This document shows, in pieces, positions 11,345 to 22,649 of a stretch of 64,000 bases of DNA (positions are counted from its first letter, which is position 1; each line of letters begins with the position of its first letter). Made by a program: the position numbers and the translations under genes. Location of the stretch: positions 11,346,001 to 11,410,000 of the forward strand of contig OZ316899.1 of assembly GCA_973895155.1 (NCBI GenBank), read 5' to 3'. Source of the DNA: Marsupella aquatica (lineage: Eukaryota; Marchantiophyta). The notes below the pieces were generated by a model. It ran no database searches. It was given only the letters and a program-made list of their open reading frames with translations, and was not told the origin of the DNA.

Positions 11345-12708
11345 TCACCATAATTGAACATTATGCGTCGTATCCAACCCCAATGACACGTGCCTTACCT
11401 TGCCTTGGCTACCCCTATTGCTTTGCCATTCCTTAGCTAACCTATCATCCCCATACGCCGCGGCCAGAACCTTTGGCCACTCGGATTTGAGCATTGTGAT
11501 CCCATTGACACGATATTGGTCCTTACGCGATAACGCGTCCGCTGCCGTATTTGTCTTCCCTGGAACGTGGCGGACTTCGAAATTGAAATCCGCCAAGAAC
11601 ATCTACCAGCGCATTTCCTTGGGGTTCACCTTGGCTTAGAACTGAAGTACTCGGCCGGCGAGCTATCTGTGTGGATTACCACTTTGGGACCGTTCTTAAG
11701 GTAAATCTCCCACTTCTTCAACGCATACATCACAGCATATATTTCCCTTTCCGACGTGATCCAGTGATTTTCCAACTTACATGACTCAAAGGCCACAAGA
11801 CGGCCATCTTGGTGAAGACAAGCGCCAATGGCATAATCACTTGCGTCTGTCCAAATCTCGAATGGCTTCCCCATCTCAGGTAACTTTAGAACCGGCGGCG
11901 TTATCATTAACCACTTAAGTTCTAGGAATGCTAACTCGCAATCCCGTGTCCACACAAACACTTTGTTTTTCAACATTAGCGCATTTAGGGGCCTCGCGAT
12001 CCTTGCATAGTCTTTCATGTATCTTCGATAGAACCCCGTAAATCCTAAGAAGGCTCTAACTTGCATTACATTGGACGGGTGCTCCTATTCTTTGATCTCC
12101 TTAAGCTTGTCCTGACTAGGCGTAATCCCTTCCGGGGTAAAGGTATGGCCAAGGAACTGAATCTCGTTCATCGCAAACTTGCACTTGCTAGGTTTAGCAA
12201 AGAGACGAGCCTTCCGAAAGCGAGAGAACACTTCTCTGAGCAACTGCTCATGTTCCTCCAACATTTTTGAGTAGATTAGGATGTCGTCAATAAAGACGAC
12301 CACTCCTTGGTCCAACAAGTCATGAAAGATGGTATTCATCATCTTCATGAACGTTGCGGTTGCATTACACAACCCGAATGGCATAACCAAAAACTCATAG
12401 GATCCGAACCTTGTGCGCATTGCGGTCTTATACTCGTCTCCCTTAGCCATGCGGATCTAGTAATACCCAGACCGCAAGTCCACCTTTGAAAACTTCTTAG
12501 CCCCGGAGAGGCAATCGAAGAGGTCATCCATATGAGGTAACGGGCACTTGTTCTTTATTGTTTGCTTATTGAGGGCCCGGTAATCTGCACACAATCTCAA
12601 AGTATCATCCTTTTTTGACACAAACAGTGCGGGCGCCCCGTAAGGACTCTTACTAGGGCGAATGAACCCTTGATCGATCAACTCTTCCAAGGCGTTCTTC
12701 AACATCAT
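11345..12708 (-). pseudogene. chromovirus reverse transcriptase and RNase H
   Basis: Ty3/gypsy RT with [45 protein letters not shown] and the catalytic box VFIDDILIYS (about 12280-12302), in which both Asp are kept. The connection and RNase H follow (RAFLGFTGFYRRYMKDYA, then FEIWTDASDYAIGACLHQ and the HVPGKTNTAADALSR end). Frameshifts lie near 12457 and 12070, and a stop near 11626. Confidence 0.85.
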
Positions 12709-12843
12709 TCACTTGTTTAGGTTCAAACGATAAGGAGCTTTAGCCTGAGGAGCCGATCCCGGCTCCAACTCAACTTGGTGATCCACTTCTCTCCGCGGGA
12801 GTAAACCTTTAGGTAGCTTGTGAGAGCACATCGTTGAATTCCT

Positions 12844-13981
12844 CTAAAATTTCAGGAATTTGACCGCCCCCTCAGGTTGCTTACGCTTATTCCTGGGACC
12901 TTTCGCTTTCCCAGCTTCCCCCTCAAATCCCTTGCCACCCACCTTTGCCAAGTCCGGTCGGTTATTCACCAACGTAGTGGCCTTGTCGAAGGCGTCAGAA
13001 AGCGTTTTGAACTCATGACGCTTTTCTTGCAACTTTTCCCTGAGAAATGGCGGGAGCTTCACGATAAAGTTGTGAAGCTGTGTATGTAGGGTCTCTTGTC
13101 TCGTCGGGATACACGCCAACTGATTCTAGTAATAAGTGATGAACTTTTGGATATCACCCTTGAAGCTCATATCCCTTACACATTTCTGAGCGTGCCGCTC
13201 CGGGTACTTAGTGGTGACATGAGCACGGAGACCCTCAACCAGGTTTTCCCAAGTTAACGGCAAGGAGGAGTCCTCTCGTGACTTCTTCCATGACTTGTAC
13301 CAAGTCAAGGCATAGTCCTTCAGGTAAGGAGCGGCTGCGGGTAGCCCAAGTGGAACGCTCAACGCACGCTTGGAGATGAATCTCCATCGTGGAGAGCCAT
13401 CTTAAGAACTTTTGTCCACTTTGTTTGTAGGCCCCGTTGTAAGTTGGAGGGGTCGGTAGCTGGTTCACTTGGAACATACTCCGTCCAACTACCATTCCCC
13501 CCTCGGGACGCGACGCACTCTGACTACCCAAACTAAGTAAGTACTTAATCTGGGCCCCCTTGTTGTGTTCCAACTGCTCATAGATGAGTCGTTGGTCTTG
13601 AGTCAACGGACCCAGACCGTCGTCAGCGGCCGGGCCCTTGCGGGTTGTATGAGAACGGTCCTCCAACCGTCTTTCCTTTGCGGGCCACCTGTCCTTAGGT
13701 TCTCTTGTGGATTTTGGTGATACCCCTCCTGTCTTGCGAGCACCATGACCTCCCGGGACTGAGGTATCACCCGCGTCATCCTGGTTCTGCTTGGTCAAAT
13801 TATCCACAATGACGTCCGGCTTGACATCATCCTCTGGTTCCGCATTCAGCCCTCTCAAGGCTAGGATCAGTTCCTCCTCTGGGTCCTGACCCTCTTCCTC
13901 TGTTTCGGCTTCAGCCTCGTCGTCGCTTCCTTTTGCGTCGGAGTCGTCGTCATCCGACCCATCCTCTGAAGGATCGGCCAC
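12844..13981 (-). pseudogene. chromovirus gag
   Basis: Begins with a very acidic tail (EDGSDDDDSDAKGSDDE) and continues into a gypsy capsid with YNGAYKQSGQKFLRWLSTMEIHL and LKDYALTWYKSW...LTWENLVEGLR, the usual retrotransposon gag pattern. Three frames carry it (13981-13235, 13362-13126, 13119-12844). It ends in a basic KAKGPRNKRKQ stretch and then runs directly into the linker before RT (ILEEFNDVL), so the CCHC knuckle and protease seem to have been deleted. Confidence 0.75.
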
Positions 13982-14330
13982 CTCCTTCGCTTTAAGTCAA
14001 CAACGCTCTACACTTGACGTGTTTTCCGCAACGGTCAACGGTTTGGCCATTGCGTCTTCTTTGTCCTGCTTGTAATGTTTGTCTAGGGAAGTCGACCTGT
14101 CCTTCTTTTGTTCATCTTGAACTTGGGCTCTCCCCTTGGTGGGAGGAGCCTATTTGCCACTCTTTGATCGAGTGTTTTTAGCCATGTTCCCAATGACCAA
14201 ATCTGACGGTAGTCGACCCGCCGGGCACGTTGAAGCACTAAGTCCCCGCAAAAATTGGTTAAGATTTTTGGATTCCAACTTAGCACAACCCCGGCCCGGT
14301 GTCTATGCCAACAATCGCTCTGATACCACA

Positions 14331-14965
14331 AGTGGTGGACCTTGCCACCCAGCGCCCTCGCCAATCCCAACACTCACGCCTAAGTGCCCTTGGTGCCCGA
14401 ACGCCTCCACGGAATACCTCGAGCAAGTAACCTAGTGCCCCTTGCACCGCCAGCGGCCCCTCCCATACAAAGCCGCACTTGCTCTCTAACACGACCGCTA
14501 TCCATAAGCAGAGTGCCTTAGCCCGTTGTGACCGGGCCGACCCAGTGCTCATGCCTAGGCCCTCAGGTCTGATCGTCGCTCGGGGCCCCCGACCGGCCCA
14601 ACCCGGATCGGGCCACAACTTGCGCCCCAAGCATCCGTTGCCAATGGCGTCAACTCCATTGGCCTTGGGCCCAAGAGGAGCTCACTCCCAAGTCCTCAAA
14701 ACTCAAAGTCCATCCGGAGGTCCGGACGGCCATCCTTGAGCCCGGCCCATTTCCCCTTGACCCGACCAGCCATCGGCTAGTCCAAGTCCTTAGTGTGTGC
14801 CCCCAGCTTGGCTCCTTGCCTCGCTAGTGCCATGTCTCATTGCCCACAAGTCTCCCTATGCTAAGTCCTCCTCGGATGGCCTATCCGGGCCTGGACCATA
14901 AGGGAGCTCGGCGTCGGAGTCAGCGATGCCGGAGCTAAGTGTTAAGGTAGTCAATTTCCGTGACT
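14331..14965 (-). repeat. 5' LTR (LTR-C) of the chromovirus, internally deleted, with primer site 14317-14328
   Basis: Matches LTR-B at both ends, but at about 14502 it jumps from the B position near 8237 to near 9085, an internal deletion of roughly 850 bp. Two bases inside the element lies GCTCTGATACCA, the complement of the initiator-Met tRNA primer site TGGTATCAGAGC, which fixes this side as the 5' LTR of a minus-strand element. Confidence 0.85.
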
Positions 14966-15147
14966 TTAGTGTGTGTCACCAGCTTGGCTCCTTGCCTTTG
15001 CTAGTGCCACGTCTCATTGCCCACAAGTCTCCCCATGCTAAGTCCTCCCCGGATGGCCTATCCGGGCCTGGACCATAAGGGAGCTCGGCGTCGGAGTCAG
15101 CAACGCCGCAGCTAAGTGTTCAGGTAGTTGAGTTTTGCGACTTCTCC

Positions 15148-17263
15148 CTACTCTCCACACACAACCTAGTTTTTGCTTGAAACTGACTCACATCTTAAAA
15201 CTGAAGGCTCAATTCCCGGACCACCCTATCAAAATACTTTGGGTGGACAACGCCAGCAAATTTACGTCCAGAACATTTGATGAATTTTGGACATCTGTTG
15301 GCATTGATACATAGTACCCCATTCCCTATGTTCACTTTCAAAATGGGATAGCAAAGTCCCTAATCAAGCAATTACAAATGATCGCCCGTCCTATGCTCAT
15401 GCAATCAAATTTACCTACCTCCACCTGGGGACACGCTATTCTACATGCAACAGCGATGCTCCAGTATTGGCCATCAGCATTTAATACGAGCATGCCTCAC
15501 CATTTAGCATTTGGAACTATTCCTGACATCTCACACCTGCGAACCTTCGGGTGTCAAGTGTTAGTGCCAATCATAGGCCCTAAGCGAGCAAAACTAGGCC
15601 CTTAATGGCAGAAAGGAATATATATATAGGCTTTGACTCGACAACAATTATACAGTATCTCAAGCCCACAACAACAGATGTATTCAAATCTAAATTCACA
15701 GACTGCCATTTTTTTGAAAATGTTTTTCCAACACTGAGCATGCAGAAAGGATCCAATTTAAAGGCCACAACAGAAGTCCAATGGCAAATACAAACCAACT
15801 TTTGGAACAACCCTAGAACGGCACAATCAGATATAGAAGTACAAAGGACTCTCCACCTGCTGTGGATGATGGAACAACTCCCAGGCTCTTTTGCAGATGC
15901 AGTGAAGGTTACAAGGTCTCACACACCCGCTGCCAATACTCCCTCAAGGATAGAGATAACAACTGAACCGGCTGCAGACCAGGCTCCAAGAGTAAAGCAT
16001 GGCCAACCACCAGGATCTGTTGATAAACAACCGCGTCAATGGAGGCCAGTCAATAATATCCAACAAACTCTTGCCGATACGGTAACTATCCCTTCCCAAA
16101 CTGTAAGGCGTGATGACAATGAAGAGACGGCCATGCACTATAATACAACAGGGAAGATATGGGATAGAACTCAGACAATACTAGATGAAATTTTTGCTTT
16201 TCAAATCTCACAAGAAATGCTTAACAAGAACCCTGATGCCCGAACAATAAAGGAAGCACAGAGTCAACAAGATTGGCCTGAGTGGGAGACAGTCATACAC
16301 TCACTTGACTCATTAATCTCATGATAAGTCTTTGGTACAATTACACCAGTAGCACGGGATAACCATCTCACAGGCTATAAATGGAAATTTGTCAAAAATA
16401 GTAACGCTGAGGGAAAAGTAGTGAGACACAAGGCACGATTAGTTGCTTGGGGATTTACACAGGTACCAGGGAAAGATTATGATTTAACTTACTCCCCAAT
16501 AATGGATTTAATTACTTACAGATACCTTATAGCCTTCTCCTTGAGGCATAGATTATCCATGCATCAACTGGACATAGTGACTGCCTATCTCTATGGAAAA
16601 TTGGATAAAGTCATCCACATGGAAGCTCCAACAGAATTAATACAAAGGGTCCAACACCACTGTAAGGGGGAGCAGTGCAAAATGAGACCACATAAGCCAC
16701 CTGAAGGAGGGTTTGGGCATACAGACCAGGATACGCTCTGGTCAACATCACAAGCCATTATAATGAAAACCACTTCCAGGCAAGAACCGGATAAGAGGGC
16801 TCTATTAGGCAAAACCCGGTTCTCAGTTCAGGTGCTTTGCTCCATGTATGGGCTTAAGCAAAGCGGCAGGACATGGTACAATGCTTTCAAACAGAAATGT
16901 TAGCAATGTGTTTTAAGAATTTGGATATCACCCCATGCCTCTTTATGAAAAGAGAAGGCCAGGGATTCATCATTGTGGCATTCTACGTAGATGATAACAA
17001 TCTGTTTGGCACCAGCAAAATAATCCTGGAAATGATTAGACTGCTAAAACATGTATTTGAAATGAGAGATTTGGGGTAGACTACCTTCTGCCTCGGACTG
17101 CAATTTGATTATTTACCTGATGGCATTCTTTTACATCAAACAACATACACAAAAAGAATATTGAAACAATTTAACATGGATAAGGCCAAAGCAGTAACCT
17201 CTCCAATGGACCTGCGATCACTGGATCAACAAAAAGACATTTTTTGTCAAAGAGAGGAGGACG
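15148..17263 (+). pseudogene. copia-B integrase core to reverse transcriptase
   Basis: Starts exactly after the TSD of the solo LTR. The integrase core is in decayed frames (FPDHPIKILWVDNA near 15215), then 15378-15605 (STWGHAILHATAMLQY) and 15605-16324 with the linker. RT follows from 16330 with KARLVAWGFTQ, DLTYSPIMDL, DIVTAYLYGKLD and the active box AFYVDD (about 16978-16996, both Asp kept). It is cut at 17263 in the codons before RNase H by the LINE insertion. Frame breaks occur near 15603, 16325, 16902 and 17079. Confidence 0.85.
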
Positions 17264-18014
17264 GGTTTTGCTTTGAGGAGTTGTCATCAAGGTAGGCCGA
17301 AGGCAAAACTGAGGCGGAACTGAGGCGGAAGTTGGACTAGGAAATAGGAGACCTAATCGATCGCAACTTTGGCAATACGGATCTTCAACCAGGAATTTCT
17401 AGTGCAACGGGATCAGGGGAGCAAGGGGATTCTTCTGATAGCATCGAAAGATGGATTGAGCAAGGCTAGCAGGAGCGGAAAACCGGAGGAAAACGGCCAA
17501 GGAACAACTTTGCGTGTTCAATCGACAGAATTGTAGGGCAAGCGGCTTTTTCCTTAGCGAATGCTGGTCCTTGGGAACGCTACAGAGAGTGGAGATCACA
17601 TTATACCCGTAAGCTTAAGCTTTGGATTACGAGTGACGTTGAAGGAGCGGCCTGTTGCCTTGTCTGGAAGAGACTACGCTTAGCGTGCAGCTGAATTTAA
17701 CTATCGTGGAGAGAAGCTGCAACGAGAGCACCATCGAATTGATACCGGGCACACTGAATCCAAAATAGGTAAGACAACTAGCTGCAAGGTGTCAAGCCGT
17801 TTAAGAGATTTGCTAAGTGCATAAGGACATTCTACTATACTAGGGTCTTTTAGGGATGGAACACGCCCGGGATCCTTGGTCCCTCTTTCCCGGTGGGGTT
17901 TCTGGTGGCCGTGCTCTGTCAGGATGAAGTGGTGGAAGATCGCTTGGTGGGCGTACTGGTGGAAGCCAAGGGACATTACCTGATTGCTATAATAGGAACC
18001 CTCGGAATTTCCTG
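17264..18014 (+). other. LINE 5' untranslated region
   Basis: About 750 bases between the insertion point and the ORF1 start. It contains no supported gene. L1-type 5' regions usually hold an internal promoter, but I see no specific element to mark. Confidence 0.5.
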
Positions 18015-19877
18015 ATGAATCAACAATACTCAGCTCAGGACGCGCGCGCCGGTGGGGTGTCACTACAACGGCCCTTTGATTTGGCATACAACGAGATGGG
18101 AGATCGGTCGTCTGCGCAGGCGAGGAAGGAATCCACTACTTTCCTATCAGCACAGGCAGAATGGGAGAAACAGAGAACAGCAGAAGATGGTGGGCACAAA
18201 GAGAATGAATTCAACTATGGAACTCAAGTGGGGCCAGCGCAAATTGAGCATCGAAGGGAAAACATGTATAGGGGTCACATGAGCTCCTTTAGCGACAGGC
18301 ACTATGGAAACGATCGACCTCAAGACGCAACTATGATGGACCACCAAGAGACTGAAGAAGTTACAGAAGAATGTGTTAGAATTCTAAAAGGGATCGCAGA
18401 GAACTCAAAAGAGAATTGGGAAGACAGCCTCTATACTACTATGGAATGGAGCCTAGAGGAAGCAGCTGTAAACGTCCGTCAACTGTACAACTGTGGAGCT
18501 TTGTTTTACTTCACTGACAGGACACCGCTACTGCAGGTTTTCAGAGAATGGATTGAAGAGACAATGGTTAAGGAGATGAGGTGGCCGGTGGTCTAGGTTA
18601 AGTTTGTAGGTAGGAACTTCTACCTAGTGGTCTTTGAGCAGCCCGACCACAGAGATGAAGCACTTGCATCGGCCCCTTGGTTCATGGAGAGGAGATTTGT
18701 ATATGCATTTGCATGGGAACCAGCGTTTGATGTTAAGAATGAGAGCTTCACCAAGCTCCCGATTTGGATTGAAATTCCGTTTAGAGCTTTGATCCTGGAA
18801 GGATGCTGCCGGATTATTGCTGAATCTTTTGGACCACTCTTATACTACATACAAGGAGAGGAATACAGCTCATACCCGCACGATAGAGCTTGTATCTTAT
18901 GGGATACAGAAAGAGAAATACCGGCTAGCGTGCAGATTCAACTGAGAGAAGACATTGTGATATGGCAACCAGTCATTTTCAGGAACATCCCCTTCCACTG
19001 TTACAAATGCAACGTCAAGGGACACCTTGCACGAGACTGCACTACGGAATTGCAAGAGAATGACAAAGTTGGGAAGGGGCAAGGTGGGACTTTGGGCCCG
19101 GAGAAGAAGGAAACAGGACAAGACATCAATAACACAATCACAGAGATCCACGGACCTGAGGAGATGGGCCCTCCCTTGGCTGTTTGCGCAAATGCCACCG
19201 TACGCCAAGAAGGAGATGCTTTTGAAGGAGAGGAAATGAACCAAAATGCAGAAATTGAGCAGGATTTAGAACCTCGAGGTGCACGATCTAACTTGCCTGT
19301 TGCTCATAGTGGTGGGGTTATCATTTTGAGCCTGCAGGGCCGTGTGGGGGAGCCCTCTTTCCCTCATGAGGGAATGGACTACAGGTCCATTGTACCTTTA
19401 CAAGTCTCAGGGAATGCCTTGAAGGAAAGCAACACTGAGAGTCGTCCCATGGGAAGACTTGACCCGGGAGCGTCGAGCTTTGAACCTGTGCCCTTAGGAC
19501 GAACTGTAAAGCCGTCTGGACAAATCCCTGCTACTCCTAACTCAAGCGCTGGAGGAGAGGAAACATTCTCCTATCATGGGGACTCAGATATTGAGATGTC
19601 TGAATATGACGAATACATCCTTCGGAGCCAGGCTAAGGCGTGCGCACGGAAGCAAGAAATGAGGACACCCCAGAGAGAAAAGATTAATAAAGAGAAATTA
19701 GAAGGGAAAAAGCAACGTTCTCTCCTGTTCTCACACAATAATCTGATGGATGCAGGTTCTGAGGAGCAATTGGAAGGGATCGATCGGGAGCAAGGCCGCT
19801 GGGACAAGGAGAGACCTAGATCTGCGGATGGTAGATCGGAAGGGAGGACCTCGCCTCTGAAGAACCTGGCTATTTGA
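18015..19877 (+). pseudogene. LINE ORF1, DUF4283 and CCHC nucleic-acid-binding protein, one in-frame stop
   Basis: One frame runs from the ATG at 18015 to 19877 and is broken only by TAG at 18594-18596. The DUF4283-like part covers YFTDRTPLLQVFREW through VFEQPDHRDEALASAPWF and LPIWIEIPF. A CCHC knuckle (CYKCNVKGHLARDC) lies at about 18999-19040. The C-terminal third is long, polar and low in recognisable domains (KINKEKLEGKKQRS near the end). The role by family is RNA binding in the retrotransposition particle. Sequence right after the stop still reads as DUF4283. Confidence 0.8.
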
Positions 19878-19922
19878 CCCACTGATAAGAATGGCTAGAC
19901 TGTGTCCTCACGGCCTTCCACG

Positions 19923-20218
19923 TGTAGGAAAACCGTTAGCTCCATCCTAGACAGCAATGCGGAACATGAGAGCACTCAATCTCACACTACACCAACAAGA
20001 CACCACGATCATGGAGAAACTCTTGAAGGATCCATAGCTCATGAGATTGAACATGTGAAGAATGAGGGAGAGAATGCTCTCCCTCCAACCTATACCCCCA
20101 AGGGGGACAAAGATGTGTGGGCCTAAATAAGTGGACCTTATCCTTAATTAACCAAGGGTCAATTAACCCTAGTAAGGCCAAACTAACTATAGTCGGGAAC
20201 TCGAGTCAATTCCTAACA
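19923..20218 (-). repeat. copia-C 3' LTR, with polypurine tract at 20219-20236
   Basis: 296-bp LTR on the left, which is the 3' side for this minus-strand element. The flanking internal sequence reads GGAGTCAAGGTGGAGATT on the minus strand, the polypurine pattern seen in many plant copia elements. Confidence 0.9.
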
Positions 20219-20411
20219 ATCTCCACCTTGACTCCAGTTCACACAATGAGTCAGGTGATAAACAATATGTAACTAAGTAACATATCTACATAGTCTCCGG
20301 TTTGGCCCTAACATTAATAATATCCACACAATGACTAAAGCTATTGGTAGGTAAAACTTTGGTAAGCATGTCTGTTGCATTCTCCTCTAAAGCCACCTTC
20401 TCCAGAAACAT

Positions 20412-22619
20412 CTACTTTGTCTCAATCACCTCACGGATGAAGTGATAACGAATATCAATGTGCTTTGTCCTAGCGTGGAACACAGGGTTCTTAGCCAAAT
20501 GCAAAGCACTTTGACTATCACACAACAGCACCGGTCTTTCAGGTGAAAGACCTAAATCACTCACCAATCTCCGTAGCCAGATCAACTCCTTGGTTGCCTT
20601 GCAGGCAGCCATGTACTCAGCCTCAGTAGTAGACAACGCAACACAGGATTGAGTTGCTGACTTCCAACTGATACAATCTCCACCCAACATAAACACATAG
20701 CCTGTAGTAGACTTCCTATTATCCAAGTTACCAGCATAATCTGAATCTACAAAACCTCCCAACTCTAATGTAGAGTCTGCTTTACCGTCAAATAGAATCC
20801 CACAATCTAGGGTACCTTTCAAATATTGCAAAACCGACTTCACTGCTTCCCAATGAAGTTTACCAGGGTTTGCCATAAATCTACTCAAAATGCTAACGGC
20901 GTGGGCAATGTCAGGTCTAGTGCATGTCATTGCATACATCAAACTACCCATAACACTATCATAGGGAACCTGTTTCATCGCCAGTCTATTACTCTCACTA
21001 GAAGGGCAATCATTCTTTGAGAGTTTAAAGTGGGAAGCCAATGGAGTACCAGCTGGTTTTGCATTCTCCATCCCATACTTGGCAAGTACTTTCTCTAAAT
21101 ACTGCCTCTAAGACAACCATAATTGCCTCTGCTCCCTATCACGATGAATCTTCATCCCTAGAATCTTCTTGGCCTGACCTAAGTCCTTCATTGAAAACTC
21201 CTTACTCAGCATTGCTTTCAGATGGGCAACATCAGACTTATTCTCAGCCAGGATCAGGATGTCATCCACGTATAGTGCCAGCACAATGTAACCAAAGCGT
21301 GAGTAATTCTCCACCTCCTTCATGTAAATACAACAATCATGTTCACTCTGCGTGAACCCTGTGATAACATGAAGGAATCAAAATGCTTATTCCATTGTTT
21401 GGGACTCTGCTTCAATCCGTATAACGAGCGCAAGAGCTGACACACCAAGTGTCTGGTCTTCTCGTCAATAAAACCTGGAGGTTGAGTCATATAAATCTCC
21501 ACATCAAGCAATCCATGTAGGAAAGCAGTAATTACATCCATTTGATTTAACTCAAGATCATAGAATGCCACAATTGCAAGTAAAACACGGATAGTAGCGA
21601 GTTTGACAACTGGTGAGAAAATCTCCGTGTAGTCCAAGCCCTCTAGCCTTCTGGGTGTACCCTTTGGCCACAAGGCGTGCCTTGTAAGTGCCATCCTGCT
21701 TCTTCTTGTACAACCATCTACACGGAACCAATGTCTTCCCGGTAGGCATGTCCACTAAGCGCCAAGTTGAATTCTTCTTCAAAGAATTCATCTCCTTCAA
21801 CATCGCCTCCATCCACTTATCCTTCTCTGGAGAGGCCATAGCTTCTTCATAGCTAGAGGGGTCTCCATCTTCAGTGAGCAATATAACACCGGGATCATCG
21901 TCGTGCTCAACAACATGAACACAAGGATCTATAAAACCAAATCTATCAGGGGGTTGGCCAAGATTGGCCCTTGTGGATTGCCTCAATTGAGGGACTGCAC
22001 CTCTACCATAGGGACCAGCAGCTTCCTCAACACCATCAAGCTCCACCGTAGTGGGTTCCTCCACCTGCTCCTCCTGATCATCCCGGGTTCTTGACAACCA
22101 TTCTTTGTCAAAAACAACATTTCTGCTCACAATTGCCTTGCAATCGACAGGATCCCACAATTTGTAGCCCTTCTGCCCGGGACTAAAGCCTAGAAAAATA
22201 CATTTCTTAGACTTGGGATCCAACTTAGACCTGTGTGTCTGCTCAATGTGAACATAGGTAGCACACCCAAAAACTCGGAGTCTATAGTAATCAGCAGGTC
22301 TCTTATACCACAACTCAAATGGAGTCTACATCAACTTACTACTGTGCGGTGACAGGTTGTAAACGTATGCAGCTTGGTTGACAGCTTCAACCCAAAAATT
22401 ATGGGGCAACTTGGACCTACATAGCATGCTGCATGCTTTCTCCAGTAATGTCCGATTCAACCGTTCTGCCATTCCATTCTGCTGCAGGGTCTTTGGTACA
22501 GTGTAATGACGCTTGAGGCCAAGGTCCCGACCAAATTGGTCAAACTCATTGGACTTATACTCGCCACCATTATCTGACCAAACACACTTCAACTCCTTCC
22601 CAGTTTGTAGCTCCACCAT
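20412..22619 (-). pseudogene. copia-C integrase, RT and RNase H
   Basis: Pieces in several frames: integrase end 22619-22326 (SDNGGEYKSNEF, QQNGMAERLNRTLLEKA), linker and RT start 22313-21558 (WRLVDMPTGKTLVPCRWLYKKK), RT 21694-21108 with LNQMDVITAFLHG and the catalytic LALYVDDILIL (about 21250-21285, both Asp kept), and RNase H 21071-20412 (GSLMYAMTCTRPDIAHAV, FVDSDYAGNLDNRKSTTGYVF, STTEAEYMA). Frameshifts and stops near 22620, 22320, 21690, 21320 and 21105 make it inactive. Confidence 0.85.
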
Positions 22620-22649
22620 GGCTTTCCACTCCTTGAAGATCTCAAATAC

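Larger units (their letters stand above)
8066..14965 (-). mobile_element. Ty3/gypsy chromovirus, defective
   Basis: Two LTRs (8066-9550 and 14331-14965) flank gag, RT, RNase H, integrase and a chromodomain on the minus strand. The 5-bp TSD TTAGT is seen at 8061-8065 and 14966-14970. The gene order and terminal chromodomain mark it as a chromovirus. It lacks a recognisable protease and gag zinc knuckle, has many frame breaks, and its 5' LTR has lost about 850 bp. Confidence 0.9.
6751..15142 (-). repeat. solo gypsy LTR (LTR-A), split at 8065/14971 by a younger gypsy element
   Basis: The two parts, 6751-8065 and 14971-15142, add up to about 1,487 bp, the length of a full LTR of this family (8066-9550 is 1,485 bp). 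Both outer ends have the family termini (AGTGGTGG... and ...GCGACT) and are flanked by the same TCTCC. No internal retroelement sequence of its own remains, so this was a solo LTR in the copia-B integrase gene before the younger copy landed in it. Confidence 0.85.
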
